Shown: positions 15,851 to 25,190, counted from the first letter of the stretch. The stretch: DNA of 43,603 nucleotides from Candidatus Gastranaerophilales bacterium (GCA_944322975.1 CALUQS010000017.1:1-43603); one strand, 5' to 3'. The notes: generated from the sequence alone by a model not told the origin. A program made the numbers and translations.

Positions 15851-16288
15851 CTATAAGTCCTCTATCATTTCTACTCTGCGGGAGTGTCTGTCGCCAAGAA
15901 AGTCTGTATTCAGCCAGGTTTCTGTTATATCTTTTGCCAGTTGTTCACCAACTATTCTTTCTCCCAGGCAAAGGATGTTAGCATTATTGTGCAATCTCGA
16001 CATTCTGGCAGAACAAGTATCTGAGACAACAGCAGCTCTTATGCCTTTTACTTTGTTGGCCGCAATTGACATTCCTATACCTGTACCGCATATCAAAAGC
16101 CCCATCTCATATTCGTTTGAGGCAACTTTTTGTGCGACTTCCTTTGCTATAAGCGGATAATCACAAGATTCTGTTGTATAGGTGCCGGCGTCAAAAATTT
16201 TTATGCCTTTGTTTTTTATAAAGTCTATTAATTTGTTTTTAAGGTTAAAACCGGCATGGTCACTACCTATAATAATTTTTTTATCCAT
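15851..16288 (-). CDS. rpiB: Ribose-5-phosphate isomerase B
   Basis: This enzyme interconverts ribose-5-phosphate and ribulose-5-phosphate in the non-oxidative pentose phosphate pathway. It has 145 residues, typical for RpiB/LacAB. The GSDHAGF motif (Asp10, His11), the active-site Cys67 in ICGTGIGMSIAANK and the SRLHNNANILCLGER segment are all present. The ribosome site CGGAGAAA is well placed. Single-gene unit. Confidence 0.96.
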   Translation of the reverse strand: MDKKIIIGSDHAGFNLKNKLIDFIKNKGIKIFDAGTYTTESCDYPLIAKEVAQKVASNEYEMGLLICGTGIGMSIAANKVKGIRAAVVSDTCSARMSRLHNNANILCLGERIVGEQLAKDITETWLNTDFLGDRHSRRVEMIEDL

Positions 16289-16397
16289 AGTTTCTCCGAG
16301 GTTTTGTAAACATTTGTTAATCTTTAATTCAAATTCCTAAAGTTTTTTTCCGGTGCTGCCGATAAATATAATGTGAAGCTTAATAAAGGATATGCAA

Positions 16398-16604
16398 ATG
16401 CTTAATGAAATTATTGATGGTGTAAACGAACTTGAAGAATTAATGTGTGAATACTCGGAAATGAATTCTTTACTGTTTTCTCATAACAAGATATTCATGA
16501 TTGCGAGCAATTCCCTTTATAACACTCCCGAGTATAATTATCAACCATACACGTTTAAGTACGGTGATTACGGAATTGATAATTATTTAAAAAGTTACTC
16601 TTAA
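16398..16604 (+). CDS. Small acidic unknown protein, 68 residues
   Basis: The start is chosen at the second of two in-frame ATGs (16392 and 16398), because AAAGGA at 16385-16390 sits seven bases before the latter and only one before the former. The sequence begins MLNEIIDGVNELEELMCEY, an acidic amphipathic helix, and ends in a tyrosine-rich tail (PEYNYQPYTFKYGDYGIDNYL). A TATAAT at 16367-16372 could be its -10 box. No family recognised. It is convergent with the kinase gene, with 10 bases between stops. Confidence 0.65.
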   Translation: MLNEIIDGVNELEELMCEYSEMNSLLFSHNKIFMIASNSLYNTPEYNYQPYTFKYGDYGIDNYLKSYS

Positions 16605-16614
16605 AATCCATATA

Positions 16615-17157
16615 CTATCCTTCGTGTTGTTCAGAAATGAACAGACTCTTTATTTCTTTTGCAAGTTGAGTTGTTTCAGCTTGCAAATTTTCATATGTAG
16701 AGTCATTGTGTATTACGTAATCCCAATCTTTTACGTCATCTAAATCCACCTCAGTAACGTCTGTTTCTCCGACCAAAGTTCCTCTTTGGGCTCTTGTTTC
16801 TCTTGAGGCTTCTACTCTTATGGTTATTGCATTTGCCTGTTTAAAATATTCAAGTTCTCTTTTTACTCTTACATCAGGAACTATTATGTTACCCGGCATT
16901 TTTATTACTTTTTTTATCCAGTAGTCTTTATCTTCACTTCTTCGCTTATTGCCGAGGTTAATTAAATCCTGTCTGTATATTGCTTTATTTTGTTCTATTT
17001 CATCAAAAGTAAGGCCTTTTTGTTCGCCGTATTCTATTTTTATAGCATCACCCAGACCGATTCTTTTAAAGCCTGTTAAGTTTTGTAACAGGATTTTTGC
17101 GGCTGTATCCTTTCCGCTGTACTGCTTTCCGGAAAGTATAATAATTTTGTCTGCCAT
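16615..17157 (-). CDS. P-loop kinase of the animal phosphomevalonate kinase type
   Basis: The protein has 180 residues. The P-loop is GKQYSGKD (10-17). The order of further blocks matches the animal-type phosphomevalonate kinase family (Pfam P-mevalo_kinase) unusually well: KIEYGEQKGLTFDEI, then YRQDLINLGNKRR, a IIVPDVRVKRELEYFK strand with Arg/Lys, RVEASRETRAQRG, and an acidic DWDYVIHND C-terminal strand. In animals that enzyme makes mevalonate diphosphate. Whether this bacterium has a mevalonate route is unknown, and a nucleotide or other small-molecule kinase role is equally possible. No isoprenoid genes adjoin it. The ribosome site is GGAGA, 11 bases from the ATG. Confidence 0.82.
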   Translation of the reverse strand: MADKIIILSGKQYSGKDTAAKILLQNLTGFKRIGLGDAIKIEYGEQKGLTFDEIEQNKAIYRQDLINLGNKRRSEDKDYWIKKVIKMPGNIIVPDVRVKRELEYFKQANAITIRVEASRETRAQRGTLVGETDVTEVDLDDVKDWDYVIHNDSTYENLQAETTQLAKEIKSLFISEQHEG

Positions 17158-17258
17158 ATTTTAGCAATCTCCGTTGTCTTTTTGTTTTTATGAATTTATA
17201 TTATTATACACCAATATTTTGTATAGATTTAGTGTGCGGAATTGGGGTCACAGAAAAA

Positions 17259-17447
17259 ATGAAAGTTAATAACATAGATGTAGGGTTTAGATTACGCAGC
17301 CTTTTGCCTCACAACAATGCAGAAAACTTTGTCAGGGCAAAACAAAAATACGCTGACGCTGAATATATTGTTCAAATGAAAGATTCTATCAACAGTTCGT
17401 CTGCTTCGCGTTCTAATCAAGTGTTGAGAGATTTGGGACTGTTTTAA
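17259..17447 (+). CDS. Small unknown protein, 62 residues
   Basis: The frame from ATG 17259 encodes MKVNNIDVGFRLRSLLPHN, a basic middle (RAKQKYADAEY) and a Ser-rich tail ending VLRDLGLF. Upstream in-frame starts exist but look non-coding. GGGG at 17244-17247 is a distant ribosome site. Its 3' end overlaps the 3' end of recG by 35 bases, and that convergent overlap makes the call less certain. No family recognised. Confidence 0.45.
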   Translation: MKVNNIDVGFRLRSLLPHNNAENFVRAKQKYADAEYIVQMKDSINSSSASRSNQVLRDLGLF

Positions 17448-19812
17448 ATTTTTCGTCCAATTCTTTTAAAAGGATTTTGTCAACAGGAGTATTTTCGTGA
17501 ATTTTCACGTATTCAAAAGCTTCTTTTCTTGCCAGTTCGAGGATTTTTGTATCTTTTATAATATCTGCCAGCGCAAAATTAAGCATACCGCTTTGTCTTG
17601 TTCCTAAAAACTCACCGGGGCCGCGGAGTTCCAGGTCTTTTTCAGAAATAATAAAGCCGTTATTTGTTTGTTCCATTATTTTGAGCCTGTCCATGGTTGT
17701 CTGGCTTGAATTTGCAGGAACAAGCAGACAATACGACTGCAGCTCGCTGCGTCCTACACGTCCGCGAAGCTGATGCAGCTGCGAAAGGCCGAACCTTTCA
17801 GCGTTTTCTATCATCATCACGGTTGAGTTAGGAACATCTACACCGACCTCTACAACAGTGGTACTGACGAGTATGTCAAACTCTTTATTTTTAAATTTAT
17901 CCATCACATCTTCTTTTTCCGCATTAGAAAGTTTCCCGTGCAAAAGTCCGATTTTTAAATCAGGAAAAACTTCACTGGCGAGTCTTTCAGCTTCTATTGT
18001 TGCAGCTTTGGCTGACAGAGTCTCGCTTTCGTCAATAAGCGGATAAACAACATAGCACTGATGACCGTTGTTTATTTCGTTACGCATCATTTTATAGGCT
18101 TGATTACGCTGTGACGGCTTTATTATATACGTTTTAATGGGTTTTCTGTTTTTGGGCATCTCATCTATTACAGAAAAATCTAAATCTCCTTGCGTCGTCA
18201 GGGCAAGCGTTCTCGGAATAGGGGTGGCTGTCATTGTAAGAACCTGAGGATTTTTGCCTTTAACCATAAGCTGAGAACGTTGTTTTACGCCAAAACGGTG
18301 CTGTTCATCAATTACTATAGCGCCGAGTTTGTTAAATTCCACATTATCCTGAATAAGAGCGTGGGTACCTATAGCTATATTTATCTGTCCGTTTTTAAGA
18401 TCTGTTTCGAGTTTTTTACGGACTTTTGTTCCGTTAGTGCCTGTAAAAAGCCCGACACTTATGCCAAAAGGTGTAAGCCAGTTTACAAAATTATTAAAAT
18501 GCTGCTGGGCAAGAATTTCTGTAGGGGCCATTAAAGCACCCTGATAACCGTTTTCAATGGCTGATAAAAGCATCATACACGAAACAACGGTTTTTCCGCT
18601 GCCGACATCGCCTTGCAAGAGTCTTTGCATTGGTTTTTCGGAACTTATATCCTTTAATATTTCTTCCACTGCTTTATTTTGCGCATTTGTAAGTTCAAAG
18701 GGCAGACTATGTCTAAATTTATCAACAAGCCCGTCTTTTTTTACTTTTAAAGCCAGCGCTTTTATGTTTTTATTATTTGTTTCTCTCATAAGGGCCAGTT
18801 TTAGCTGCATTAAGAAAAATTCTTCAAAAACAATTGTATATCTTGCGTGTTCCAACAGTTCTTCTGTTTCCGGAAAATGAATCTGTCTCAGGGCTTTGCC
18901 CCTGTTTAGCAGGTTGTTGCGCTGCATAATCTCCTGAGGTATAACATTTTCGATTCCCGGTTCAAATTGTTCAAGCGCGTTAAAAATAGCTCTTCTTAAG
19001 GTTTTTATGCTTAAGCCGTCCACAAGCTGGTATACAGGGACTATTCTGGCAATATTAAGATTGCTTTTGCTGTCAAATTCTCCGGAAAGAACCTGATACT
19101 CAGGTTTGTCTATAGTATAAGTGCCGGAATATTTATCTATTTTTGCTTTGCCTGAGATTATAATGTTTGAGCCTTTTATAAACTGGGACTTGTATCTTTC
19201 AAGCAGAAATTTATTGGCTTTCGCGTAAAAAAAGTTTAGCTTTATAATGCCGGTTTCATCATTGACAGAAAGTTTTATTATTCCGAGATTGTTTCTTGTG
19301 TTATATGCGCTTATTGTTTTTATTGTGCCGATAACAGTGACGTTTGCACCTTCTTTAATATCTTTTATCAGTGTTCTTGACGAGTAATCAATATGGCGTT
19401 TAGGAAAATAAAATAACAAATCTCTTGCACTGAATATATTGAGGCGGTTAAGCAGATGCCCGATTTTAGGCCCGACGCCTTTTACATAGATTACATTGGT
19501 ATCAGCAGGATTGTCAGAAGTTTTTATTTCATCTGTCTTTTTTATTTCACCGTCTTTAGTGATTTCTTCTCTCAGGGTATAAACAAGCCTTTGTACGGAT
19601 TTTCGACGGACAGGCATGGATGACATTTGATAGGTTTCAAACTCTTTTATTAATAACAGCCATTTTGGGTTTTTCTTTGATTGTTTATACAATTTATGCA
19701 ACTGTTGGAGTATAAACCCCGAAAAATTGCTCTGCCTGCCCCTTATATCTATATATTGATTTTTTTGTTCGACTTCGATAGCCTGTCTGATTTGTTGAAT
19801 GTTTTCTATCAT
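17413..19812 (-). CDS. recG: ATP-dependent DNA helicase RecG
   Basis: This superfamily 2 helicase reverses stalled replication forks and processes Holliday junctions and D-loops. It has 799 residues. The first ~105 residues are an extension beyond the E. coli enzyme, of the kind seen in cyanobacteria. The wedge OB-fold domain spans about 145-245. Motif I GDVGSGKT is at 401-408, motif II DEQH at 502-505, and motif III TATPIPRT follows. Then come the helicase C-terminal domain (VSTTVVEVGVDVPN, QLRGRVGR) and the TRG wedge-linked region. It is translationally coupled to the upstream cyclase by a TAATG overlap, an unusual partner. Confidence 0.97.
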   Translation of the reverse strand: MIENIQQIRQAIEVEQKNQYIDIRGRQSNFSGFILQQLHKLYKQSKKNPKWLLLIKEFETYQMSSMPVRRKSVQRLVYTLREEITKDGEIKKTDEIKTSDNPADTNVIYVKGVGPKIGHLLNRLNIFSARDLLFYFPKRHIDYSSRTLIKDIKEGANVTVIGTIKTISAYNTRNNLGIIKLSVNDETGIIKLNFFYAKANKFLLERYKSQFIKGSNIIISGKAKIDKYSGTYTIDKPEYQVLSGEFDSKSNLNIARIVPVYQLVDGLSIKTLRRAIFNALEQFEPGIENVIPQEIMQRNNLLNRGKALRQIHFPETEELLEHARYTIVFEEFFLMQLKLALMRETNNKNIKALALKVKKDGLVDKFRHSLPFELTNAQNKAVEEILKDISSEKPMQRLLQGDVGSGKTVVSCMMLLSAIENGYQGALMAPTEILAQQHFNNFVNWLTPFGISVGLFTGTNGTKVRKKLETDLKNGQINIAIGTHALIQDNVEFNKLGAIVIDEQHRFGVKQRSQLMVKGKNPQVLTMTATPIPRTLALTTQGDLDFSVIDEMPKNRKPIKTYIIKPSQRNQAYKMMRNEINNGHQCYVVYPLIDESETLSAKAATIEAERLASEVFPDLKIGLLHGKLSNAEKEDVMDKFKNKEFDILVSTTVVEVGVDVPNSTVMMIENAERFGLSQLHQLRGRVGRSELQSYCLLVPANSSQTTMDRLKIMEQTNNGFIISEKDLELRGPGEFLGTRQSGMLNFALADIIKDTKILELARKEAFEYVKIHENTPVDKILLKELDEKFKTVPNLSTLD

Positions 19813-20894
19813 TATTCCGTTATTCTTAAAACTTCGTAAATATTGATTTTTTTTGATTTTCCTTTGATTGATACTTCTCTTATTTTTATAACATCAACGA
19901 TTTGAGATATTTTATTGTAGGTGTTTTCACTTATGAGTATATGGGTTTTATAGATTTTATTGTAATCTTCAATCCTGCTGGCAATATTGACAGCATCACC
20001 TATAACTGTGTATTCAAAGCGGTTCTGTGTGCCGACGTTGCCTATAAACGCTTCGCCGGTATTTATGCCTATTCCAATATCTATTTTGGGTTTGCCCTGC
20101 TCCAGCCAGCGTTGTTTTATGTCTTTTACTTTGTTTCGTAACTCATAGGCACATTTTACCGCGTTTTTAGCGTGGAATTTATCCTGAGCAGGGTCACCGA
20201 AAACAACTAAAACCGCATCGCCTATAAATTTGTTTATAACTCCGTTATATTTTGATATTACGGGTTCAAGCTCGCTGAAATATTCGTTTAAAAGCTGTGA
20301 GACATCTTCGGCTTTTCTTGTTTCCGACAGTGCTGTAAAACCGCGGATATCAGCAAACATCACGGTTATTTCAGCCCTTTTTCCTCCGAGCTGCGTGGCA
20401 GCCTCGCTTTTTAAAATTTTGTTTTTTATGTCTTTTGAGATGTATTTGCTCAATATATTCTCTATTTTTTTATTAACATTATTTTTAAATACAGCGTTAT
20501 ATGTTCTCGCAAATACAACAGCAGCAGCAATGGAGACAAGCGGACCTGTTAAGTTAACCAATATATGATTATCAAAAGCAATTTTGTAGGCTATAAAATA
20601 CGCAATAATAAAGAAAATTATAAAAATTAGTGATTGCAGATGACCGGCCCAAATAACAACCGCAAAGGTTACAGCAGCAGCTGTTATTGTGACAAGCAGC
20701 CTTGTATGTTCTTTTATAATAAAAAATTGTTTTTCAGTTCCGGTTTGATTTTGTTTTGTAATGCTGATTTGCTGTCTGTTAATAAGGTAATTATCCAATT
20801 TTTTATCAAGGTACTTGTAACAGATATTGTTTATCGTATAAATTACGCTTAGCAGTGAAATTATAAAAATTAACAGCAGACTCTTTTTATTCAT
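19812..20894 (-). CDS. Membrane-anchored class III adenylate/guanylate cyclase
   Basis: The protein has 360 residues. A signal-anchor lies at 5-22, then a ~45-residue probably extracytoplasmic segment, then membrane helices around 66-84, 88-108 and 112-132, and a C-terminal cyclase homology domain at 170-350. Metal ligands are Asp182 (FADIRGF) and Asp226 (FIGDAV). Lys222 and Thr296 (YTVIGD) occupy the base-recognition positions in a combination common in class IIIb adenylate cyclases, and Asn303 and Arg307 are the transition-state residues. It should therefore be active, probably making cAMP. Its stop overlaps the recG start. No cAMP receptor gene is in the window. Confidence 0.92.
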   Translation of the reverse strand: MNKKSLLLIFIISLLSVIYTINNICYKYLDKKLDNYLINRQQISITKQNQTGTEKQFFIIKEHTRLLVTITAAAVTFAVVIWAGHLQSLIFIIFFIIAYFIAYKIAFDNHILVNLTGPLVSIAAAVVFARTYNAVFKNNVNKKIENILSKYISKDIKNKILKSEAATQLGGKRAEITVMFADIRGFTALSETRKAEDVSQLLNEYFSELEPVISKYNGVINKFIGDAVLVVFGDPAQDKFHAKNAVKCAYELRNKVKDIKQRWLEQGKPKIDIGIGINTGEAFIGNVGTQNRFEYTVIGDAVNIASRIEDYNKIYKTHILISENTYNKISQIVDVIKIREVSIKGKSKKINIYEVLRITE

Positions 20895-20984
20895 AAGTTA
20901 ATTGTACTTACATATTAATCTTTTTGCAAATTCCGTATAGTCCGCTAATAGCTGTCCGGCGTAAAAAATTAACAGACCGGCAGG

Positions 20985-21018
20985 CTTTATAAAAACAAAC
21001 CCGATTGTTTTTATAAAG
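20985..21018. repeat. 14-bp perfect inverted repeat between divergent genes
   Basis: CTTTATAAAAACAA (20985-20998) and its exact complement (21005-21018) enclose the loop ACCCGA. An imperfect GC-rich pair (about 20951-20985) adjoins it. It lies 91 bases upstream of the cyclase start and 148 bases before the divergent Ycf45-like gene. It could be a terminator or attenuator in the cyclase leader, or a dyad operator. A second small dyad, TACTAC-acag-GTAGTA, lies at about 21029-21044. Confidence 0.6.
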
Positions 21019-21165
21019 ATATGTAAATATACTACACAGGTAGTACATATAGATAATGCCGTTGATTAAAAAAGATGTTATAATATAAATGTAAGTTATA
21101 TTCATAATCAAAACAGGGAGATTCAACACACAAAGTATCAGCCGATTGAAAGGGCATAAAATTAT

Positions 21166-22755
21166 ATGAACAAAGTACAATTTCACAGTGACCTGGATAG
21201 GTTAATTGAAATTCTACCGCCAAAGATTACAAAATGTTTAAGCCACGAAGCATTAGATGACGTAATTGAACTGGTATTAGATTTAGGCAGACAGCCCGAA
21301 ATACGGCATGCCGACGGCACAATAGATTATCTCGGCGACGAAAATGTTGTTGATGAAGATATAAAATATATTACTGACAGAGTACAGGAGTTTACAAAAG
21401 ATAACCGTTCGGGGATTCCCGGTACATTACACAGAATAAGCGCAATAAGAAACAGACAGGGGAAAATTGTTGGTCTTACTTGCAGAATAGGGAGAGTTGT
21501 AACAGGGACCATTGCTTGCATTAAGGATTTTGTCGTACAAAATAAGAGTATTTTGTTCTTAGGACGACCGGGTGTTGGAAAAACAACAAAATTAAGAGAA
21601 ATCTCAAGGCTTGTTGCTGATGAGCTGCACAAACGTGTAGTTGTTGTTGATACATCAAACGAAATTGCCGGCGACGGAGATACTCCGCATCCTGCAATAG
21701 GGCACGCAAGACGTATGCAGGTTACACAACCCGAGTTTCAAAAAGACATTATGATAGAGGCTGTTGAAAATCACACCCCTGAAGTTATTGTTGTGGACGA
21801 AATAGGGACTGAAGCAGAAGCGCAGGCAGCCAGAACTATAGCAGAGCGGGGTGTTATGCTTATTGCTACGGCACACGGCAATTCTCTGGAAAACTTAATA
21901 AAAAACCCTGTACTATCAGATTTAGTCGGCGGTATTCAATCTGTAACGCTGGGGGACGACGAGGCCAAAAGAAGAGCGTCTCAAAAAACAGTTCTGGAAC
22001 GCGAAAAACAACCAACTTTTGATATTGTTATAGAAATCATAGACAGAAATACTCTTGCTGTTTACCCTGACACTGCAGAGGCTGTTGATTGCATTTTAAG
22101 AGGCTGGCCGATTAAACCCATTATAAGAAAAGTTGATATGACACAACCGCAAGAGCCGAACCTTGTTGAAAAAATCAATCAACTTGATAACAAAATTACA
22201 TCGGCAAACAATGCACTAAATTTCAGTTTTTCACGTGACAAATATGTTAAAGAGGTTAAAGGCTATAAAAAAATATACATATATGCTGTAAGCCGTTCTA
22301 TTATGGATAAATCAATAGAACGTCTTAACCTTAATGCAGAACTGACAAAGAACATCGACGATGCTGACATAATTATAGCGCATAAAAATTTTGCTAAAGG
22401 CGGCAACAAAATATTGAGTATTGCCAATGAATACAGACTTCCGATTTATTATGTGCGTTCAAATTCCACTTCCCAGGTGCAAAAAGTTTTAAAAGAAGCG
22501 CTGGGGCTTAAAGACGACAACAGAATAGTTTTTCATGATGAAACAGAAGAAGCCCTTGATGAAGCAAAAGAGGCAATCCAAAAAGTTATAGAAACAGGCG
22601 AGTCTGTTGAACTTTCTGCGCAAAACCAGCATATAAGAAAACTTCAGCATGACCTTGTTGACCAGCACAATCTTTCTTCGATTAGCGTAGGCGACGGGGA
22701 AGACAGACATTTGAAAATATTAGGTGAAAAAGATTTTAAACAAGATATTGTCTAA
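21166..22755 (+). CDS. Ycf45-type AAA ATPase with C-terminal R3H domain
   Basis: The protein has 529 residues. The N-terminal ~110 residues are the domain shared with cyanobacterial/plastid Ycf45 and the SpoIIIAA group. The P-loop is GRPGVGKTT (133-141), Walker B is VIVVDEIGTE, and a sensor region TAHGNSLENL follows. After a linker and a second alpha/beta region comes a C-terminal R3H domain (HIRKLQHDLVDQHNLSSISVG), which binds single-stranded nucleic acid. This is a conserved cyanobacterial-lineage protein of unproven role, and it supports the taxonomic placement. A GAAAGGG ribosome site lies somewhat far (about 13 bases) from the ATG. Confidence 0.9.
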   Translation: MNKVQFHSDLDRLIEILPPKITKCLSHEALDDVIELVLDLGRQPEIRHADGTIDYLGDENVVDEDIKYITDRVQEFTKDNRSGIPGTLHRISAIRNRQGKIVGLTCRIGRVVTGTIACIKDFVVQNKSILFLGRPGVGKTTKLREISRLVADELHKRVVVVDTSNEIAGDGDTPHPAIGHARRMQVTQPEFQKDIMIEAVENHTPEVIVVDEIGTEAEAQAARTIAERGVMLIATAHGNSLENLIKNPVLSDLVGGIQSVTLGDDEAKRRASQKTVLEREKQPTFDIVIEIIDRNTLAVYPDTAEAVDCILRGWPIKPIIRKVDMTQPQEPNLVEKINQLDNKITSANNALNFSFSRDKYVKEVKGYKKIYIYAVSRSIMDKSIERLNLNAELTKNIDDADIIIAHKNFAKGGNKILSIANEYRLPIYYVRSNSTSQVQKVLKEALGLKDDNRIVFHDETEEALDEAKEAIQKVIETGESVELSAQNQHIRKLQHDLVDQHNLSSISVGDGEDRHLKILGEKDFKQDIV

Positions 22756-22772
22756 GCAATGCAGTTTTAATT

Positions 22773-22839
22773 TCCTGTACAAAAACAGCTACAGCTGCTG
22801 CCTCCTCGTAATGAACAGGGGAGTTTGTTTCGTACAGGA
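22773..22839 (+). other. Structured 3' region after the Ycf45-like gene
   Basis: Starting 18 bases after the stop codon, TCCTGTAC (22773-22780) pairs with GTACAGGA (22832-22839). Inside, AAACA/TGTTT and CTCC/GGAG segments can pair too, so the 67-base segment could fold into one long hairpin. There is no T-run, so it is not a classical terminator. It may be a stability element or a small RNA. The rest of 22756-22979 is AT-rich and holds no clear promoter match. Confidence 0.45.
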
Positions 22840-22979
22840 TATTATCGTCTGTGGTAATATTTTTTACATTTAAACTCCGGTAATATTTTGTAACGTAAAA
22901 AAGCTTTATTCTCACTTTTTTTTAATTTGACTTATAATAGATATATTATTTTGCCCGTTAAAAATAGAAAGGCGGCGTT

Positions 22980-25190
22980 ATGCAGAAAAATGCCAGAAAA
23001 CAACAACTCTTATCCATCTTTTTTTTACTTGCAATAATGAATGCCTCTTCTGTTTTTGCCGATGAAAATGTTGTAAACGTAAATTATGATAATTCTTCAT
23101 ATTCACAGCAGGGTGGCATTTATTACAATAACGGTTTGAGTTTTTTAAAATCGAATAAATATTCAGAAGCCATAACCGAATTCAGAAAAGCTTTAAGAGA
23201 AAACCCGACAGACAAATCAGCCCGCATACAGCTTGTTAACACTTACCTTGAAAGGGCACAGTATTATAACAACAAGGCAATGGATTATAATAAAGCAGCC
23301 AATGACCTTCGTTCCGCCATTTTTTATATGAAATATTACAATAACGAACCGGCAGAGGCTAAATATGTAGCTGATATCAATACTATGGAAGAGAACCTTG
23401 CAACTATTTTATATGCAATAAACGCTGACCAAACCCCTAAAGGTCATCTTACTATGGGAAAATCTCTCAGAGCACAGGGCGAATTTGCCGCGGCAATGAC
23501 AGAGTTTCAAAAAGCCGTCAATGATACTTCCTGCAGAAAAGATGCGCTTGCAAATATCGGCGAAATCTATTATGTACTTAACCTTAACAATCAGGCTGTG
23601 GATAATTTAAAAGAGGCTATTTCGCTTGACAGCAAAAACAGCAATCTGCACTTAAAACTTGCCGGAGCTTATGAAAGACTCGGCAAAATCGACCTTGCAG
23701 CAGAAGAATATAACCTTGCGCTTTCTAAAACAGGCAAAAACGATGAAATTCTTATGTCACTTGAAAACATCTGGCGGCAAAAAGTTTCCGACAATCCTGA
23801 AGACGCAGAGGCGCATGCCAATTTAGGCGCTGTATTGCAAAAGAAAAAAGATTATGAAGGAGCTCTTGCCCAGTACAAAAAAGCAGAATCTATAAATCCC
23901 TCAAACACTAACACCCGTTTAAATATGGGGACTTTGTATCAGGAGCAAAAAGATTATGAAACTGCTATCGAGGCTTATGACACAATAACAAATTTTAATC
24001 CTAATTTTATGCTTGCTTACCTTTATAAAGCCCAGTGTTATAAGGCTATGGGGAAAAAAGATGCCGCTATTGAAAACTATAAACTGGCGCTTAACCTTGA
24101 CCCTGCAAATCAGGATATCAAAAACGAATTGTATAATATGTACGAATCAAGCATGACAACAGAAGAAAAGCTTGAATATTTAAAAACACAAATTGAACAG
24201 GAGCCCAAAAACGCAGGTCTTTTATACAACTATGCGTATGAACTTCATAAAGCAAACAGAATTGCCGAGGCTATACCTTATTACAATCAGGTTATAAAAT
24301 TAGCCCCAAAAAATGAAAACGCATATATTAACCTTGCGCAGGCTTATATGCAGCAGAGCAGCTATGACAAGGCCCGTGCCCTGCTTAGCGATGCTCAGGG
24401 GCTGTTTCCTGAAAATCAAACAATAAAAAAACAGCTTGCGTCAATAGATGCAGAGACTGTTTCCCTTCTTTATAACGATGCGTCAACACTTTACGCGCAA
24501 AAAAAATATCAGGAAGCAATAAATGTCTATAACAAAATTTTGCCTGTTACACCCGAGGCTCTTCTCGGTATAGGCGCTTGCTATCAGGCAATGGGCAACA
24601 ACAAAATGGCGGCTCAGTCTTATGCAAAATCTTTGCAGCTTGACCCTAAAAATGTAGAAACTGCGTATTTTACTGCTCTTGCTTATGCTAACGATAATGA
24701 TTATGCAAACGCAAAGCTTTATGCCAAAAAAGCTCTTGCTATAAATCCCCAGCATAAATCAACAAAGGATTTGCTGGCATATGTAACAGAGCAGGAATCT
24801 ACTGCAAAAATGGACGAGGCGCTTTCGCTGATAGAAAAACAGCAGTATACACAGGCTCTTACCGTTTTAAATAATGTAATAAAATCTGATGCTCAAAATG
24901 CAGATGCTTATTACTACAGGGCAACTGTTTATGACGCGCAAAAAAAATACCAGCTTGCTATAAACGACTACAAAAAAGCGCTGCAATACAATCCTAAATT
25001 GACAATCACAAATTATTCGATTGCAATTGACTACGATTATCTTGCGCAATACTCTAATGCGCTCGAATACTATAAAAAGTATCTTTCAGAAACAAAAAAA
25101 GCAGCAGAAACAAACGACTATACCAGATATTCTCAAAAGAGAATACAGGAACTCAATAGCTATGACAAATCTGCCTCTTCAAAAAAATAA
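22980..25190 (+). CDS. Secreted multi-TPR protein
   Basis: The protein has 736 residues. A signal peptide (basic start, apolar 10-25, probable cleavage after SVFA, residue ~27) is followed by roughly fourteen tetratricopeptide repeats of consensus length 34, for example YSEAITEFRKALRENPTDKS and YEGALAQYKKAESINPSN. There is no cleavage-site lipobox and no catalytic domain. It is likely a periplasmic or surface scaffold for a protein complex. The ribosome site AAAGGCGG precedes the ATG. Its last 29 bases overlap the start of the dus gene, so the two may be co-translated, although no functional link is evident. Confidence 0.9.
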   Translation: MQKNARKQQLLSIFFLLAIMNASSVFADENVVNVNYDNSSYSQQGGIYYNNGLSFLKSNKYSEAITEFRKALRENPTDKSARIQLVNTYLERAQYYNNKAMDYNKAANDLRSAIFYMKYYNNEPAEAKYVADINTMEENLATILYAINADQTPKGHLTMGKSLRAQGEFAAAMTEFQKAVNDTSCRKDALANIGEIYYVLNLNNQAVDNLKEAISLDSKNSNLHLKLAGAYERLGKIDLAAEEYNLALSKTGKNDEILMSLENIWRQKVSDNPEDAEAHANLGAVLQKKKDYEGALAQYKKAESINPSNTNTRLNMGTLYQEQKDYETAIEAYDTITNFNPNFMLAYLYKAQCYKAMGKKDAAIENYKLALNLDPANQDIKNELYNMYESSMTTEEKLEYLKTQIEQEPKNAGLLYNYAYELHKANRIAEAIPYYNQVIKLAPKNENAYINLAQAYMQQSSYDKARALLSDAQGLFPENQTIKKQLASIDAETVSLLYNDASTLYAQKKYQEAINVYNKILPVTPEALLGIGACYQAMGNNKMAAQSYAKSLQLDPKNVETAYFTALAYANDNDYANAKLYAKKALAINPQHKSTKDLLAYVTEQESTAKMDEALSLIEKQQYTQALTVLNNVIKSDAQNADAYYYRATVYDAQKKYQLAINDYKKALQYNPKLTITNYSIAIDYDYLAQYSNALEYYKKYLSETKKAAETNDYTRYSQKRIQELNSYDKSASSKK

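Noticed and set aside
20908-21186. 92-codon minus-strand frame between the cyclase and the Ycf45-like gene
   Set aside because: No ribosome site, Tyr/Ile/Cys-rich composition, and it crosses the 14-bp dyad and the start of the divergent gene.
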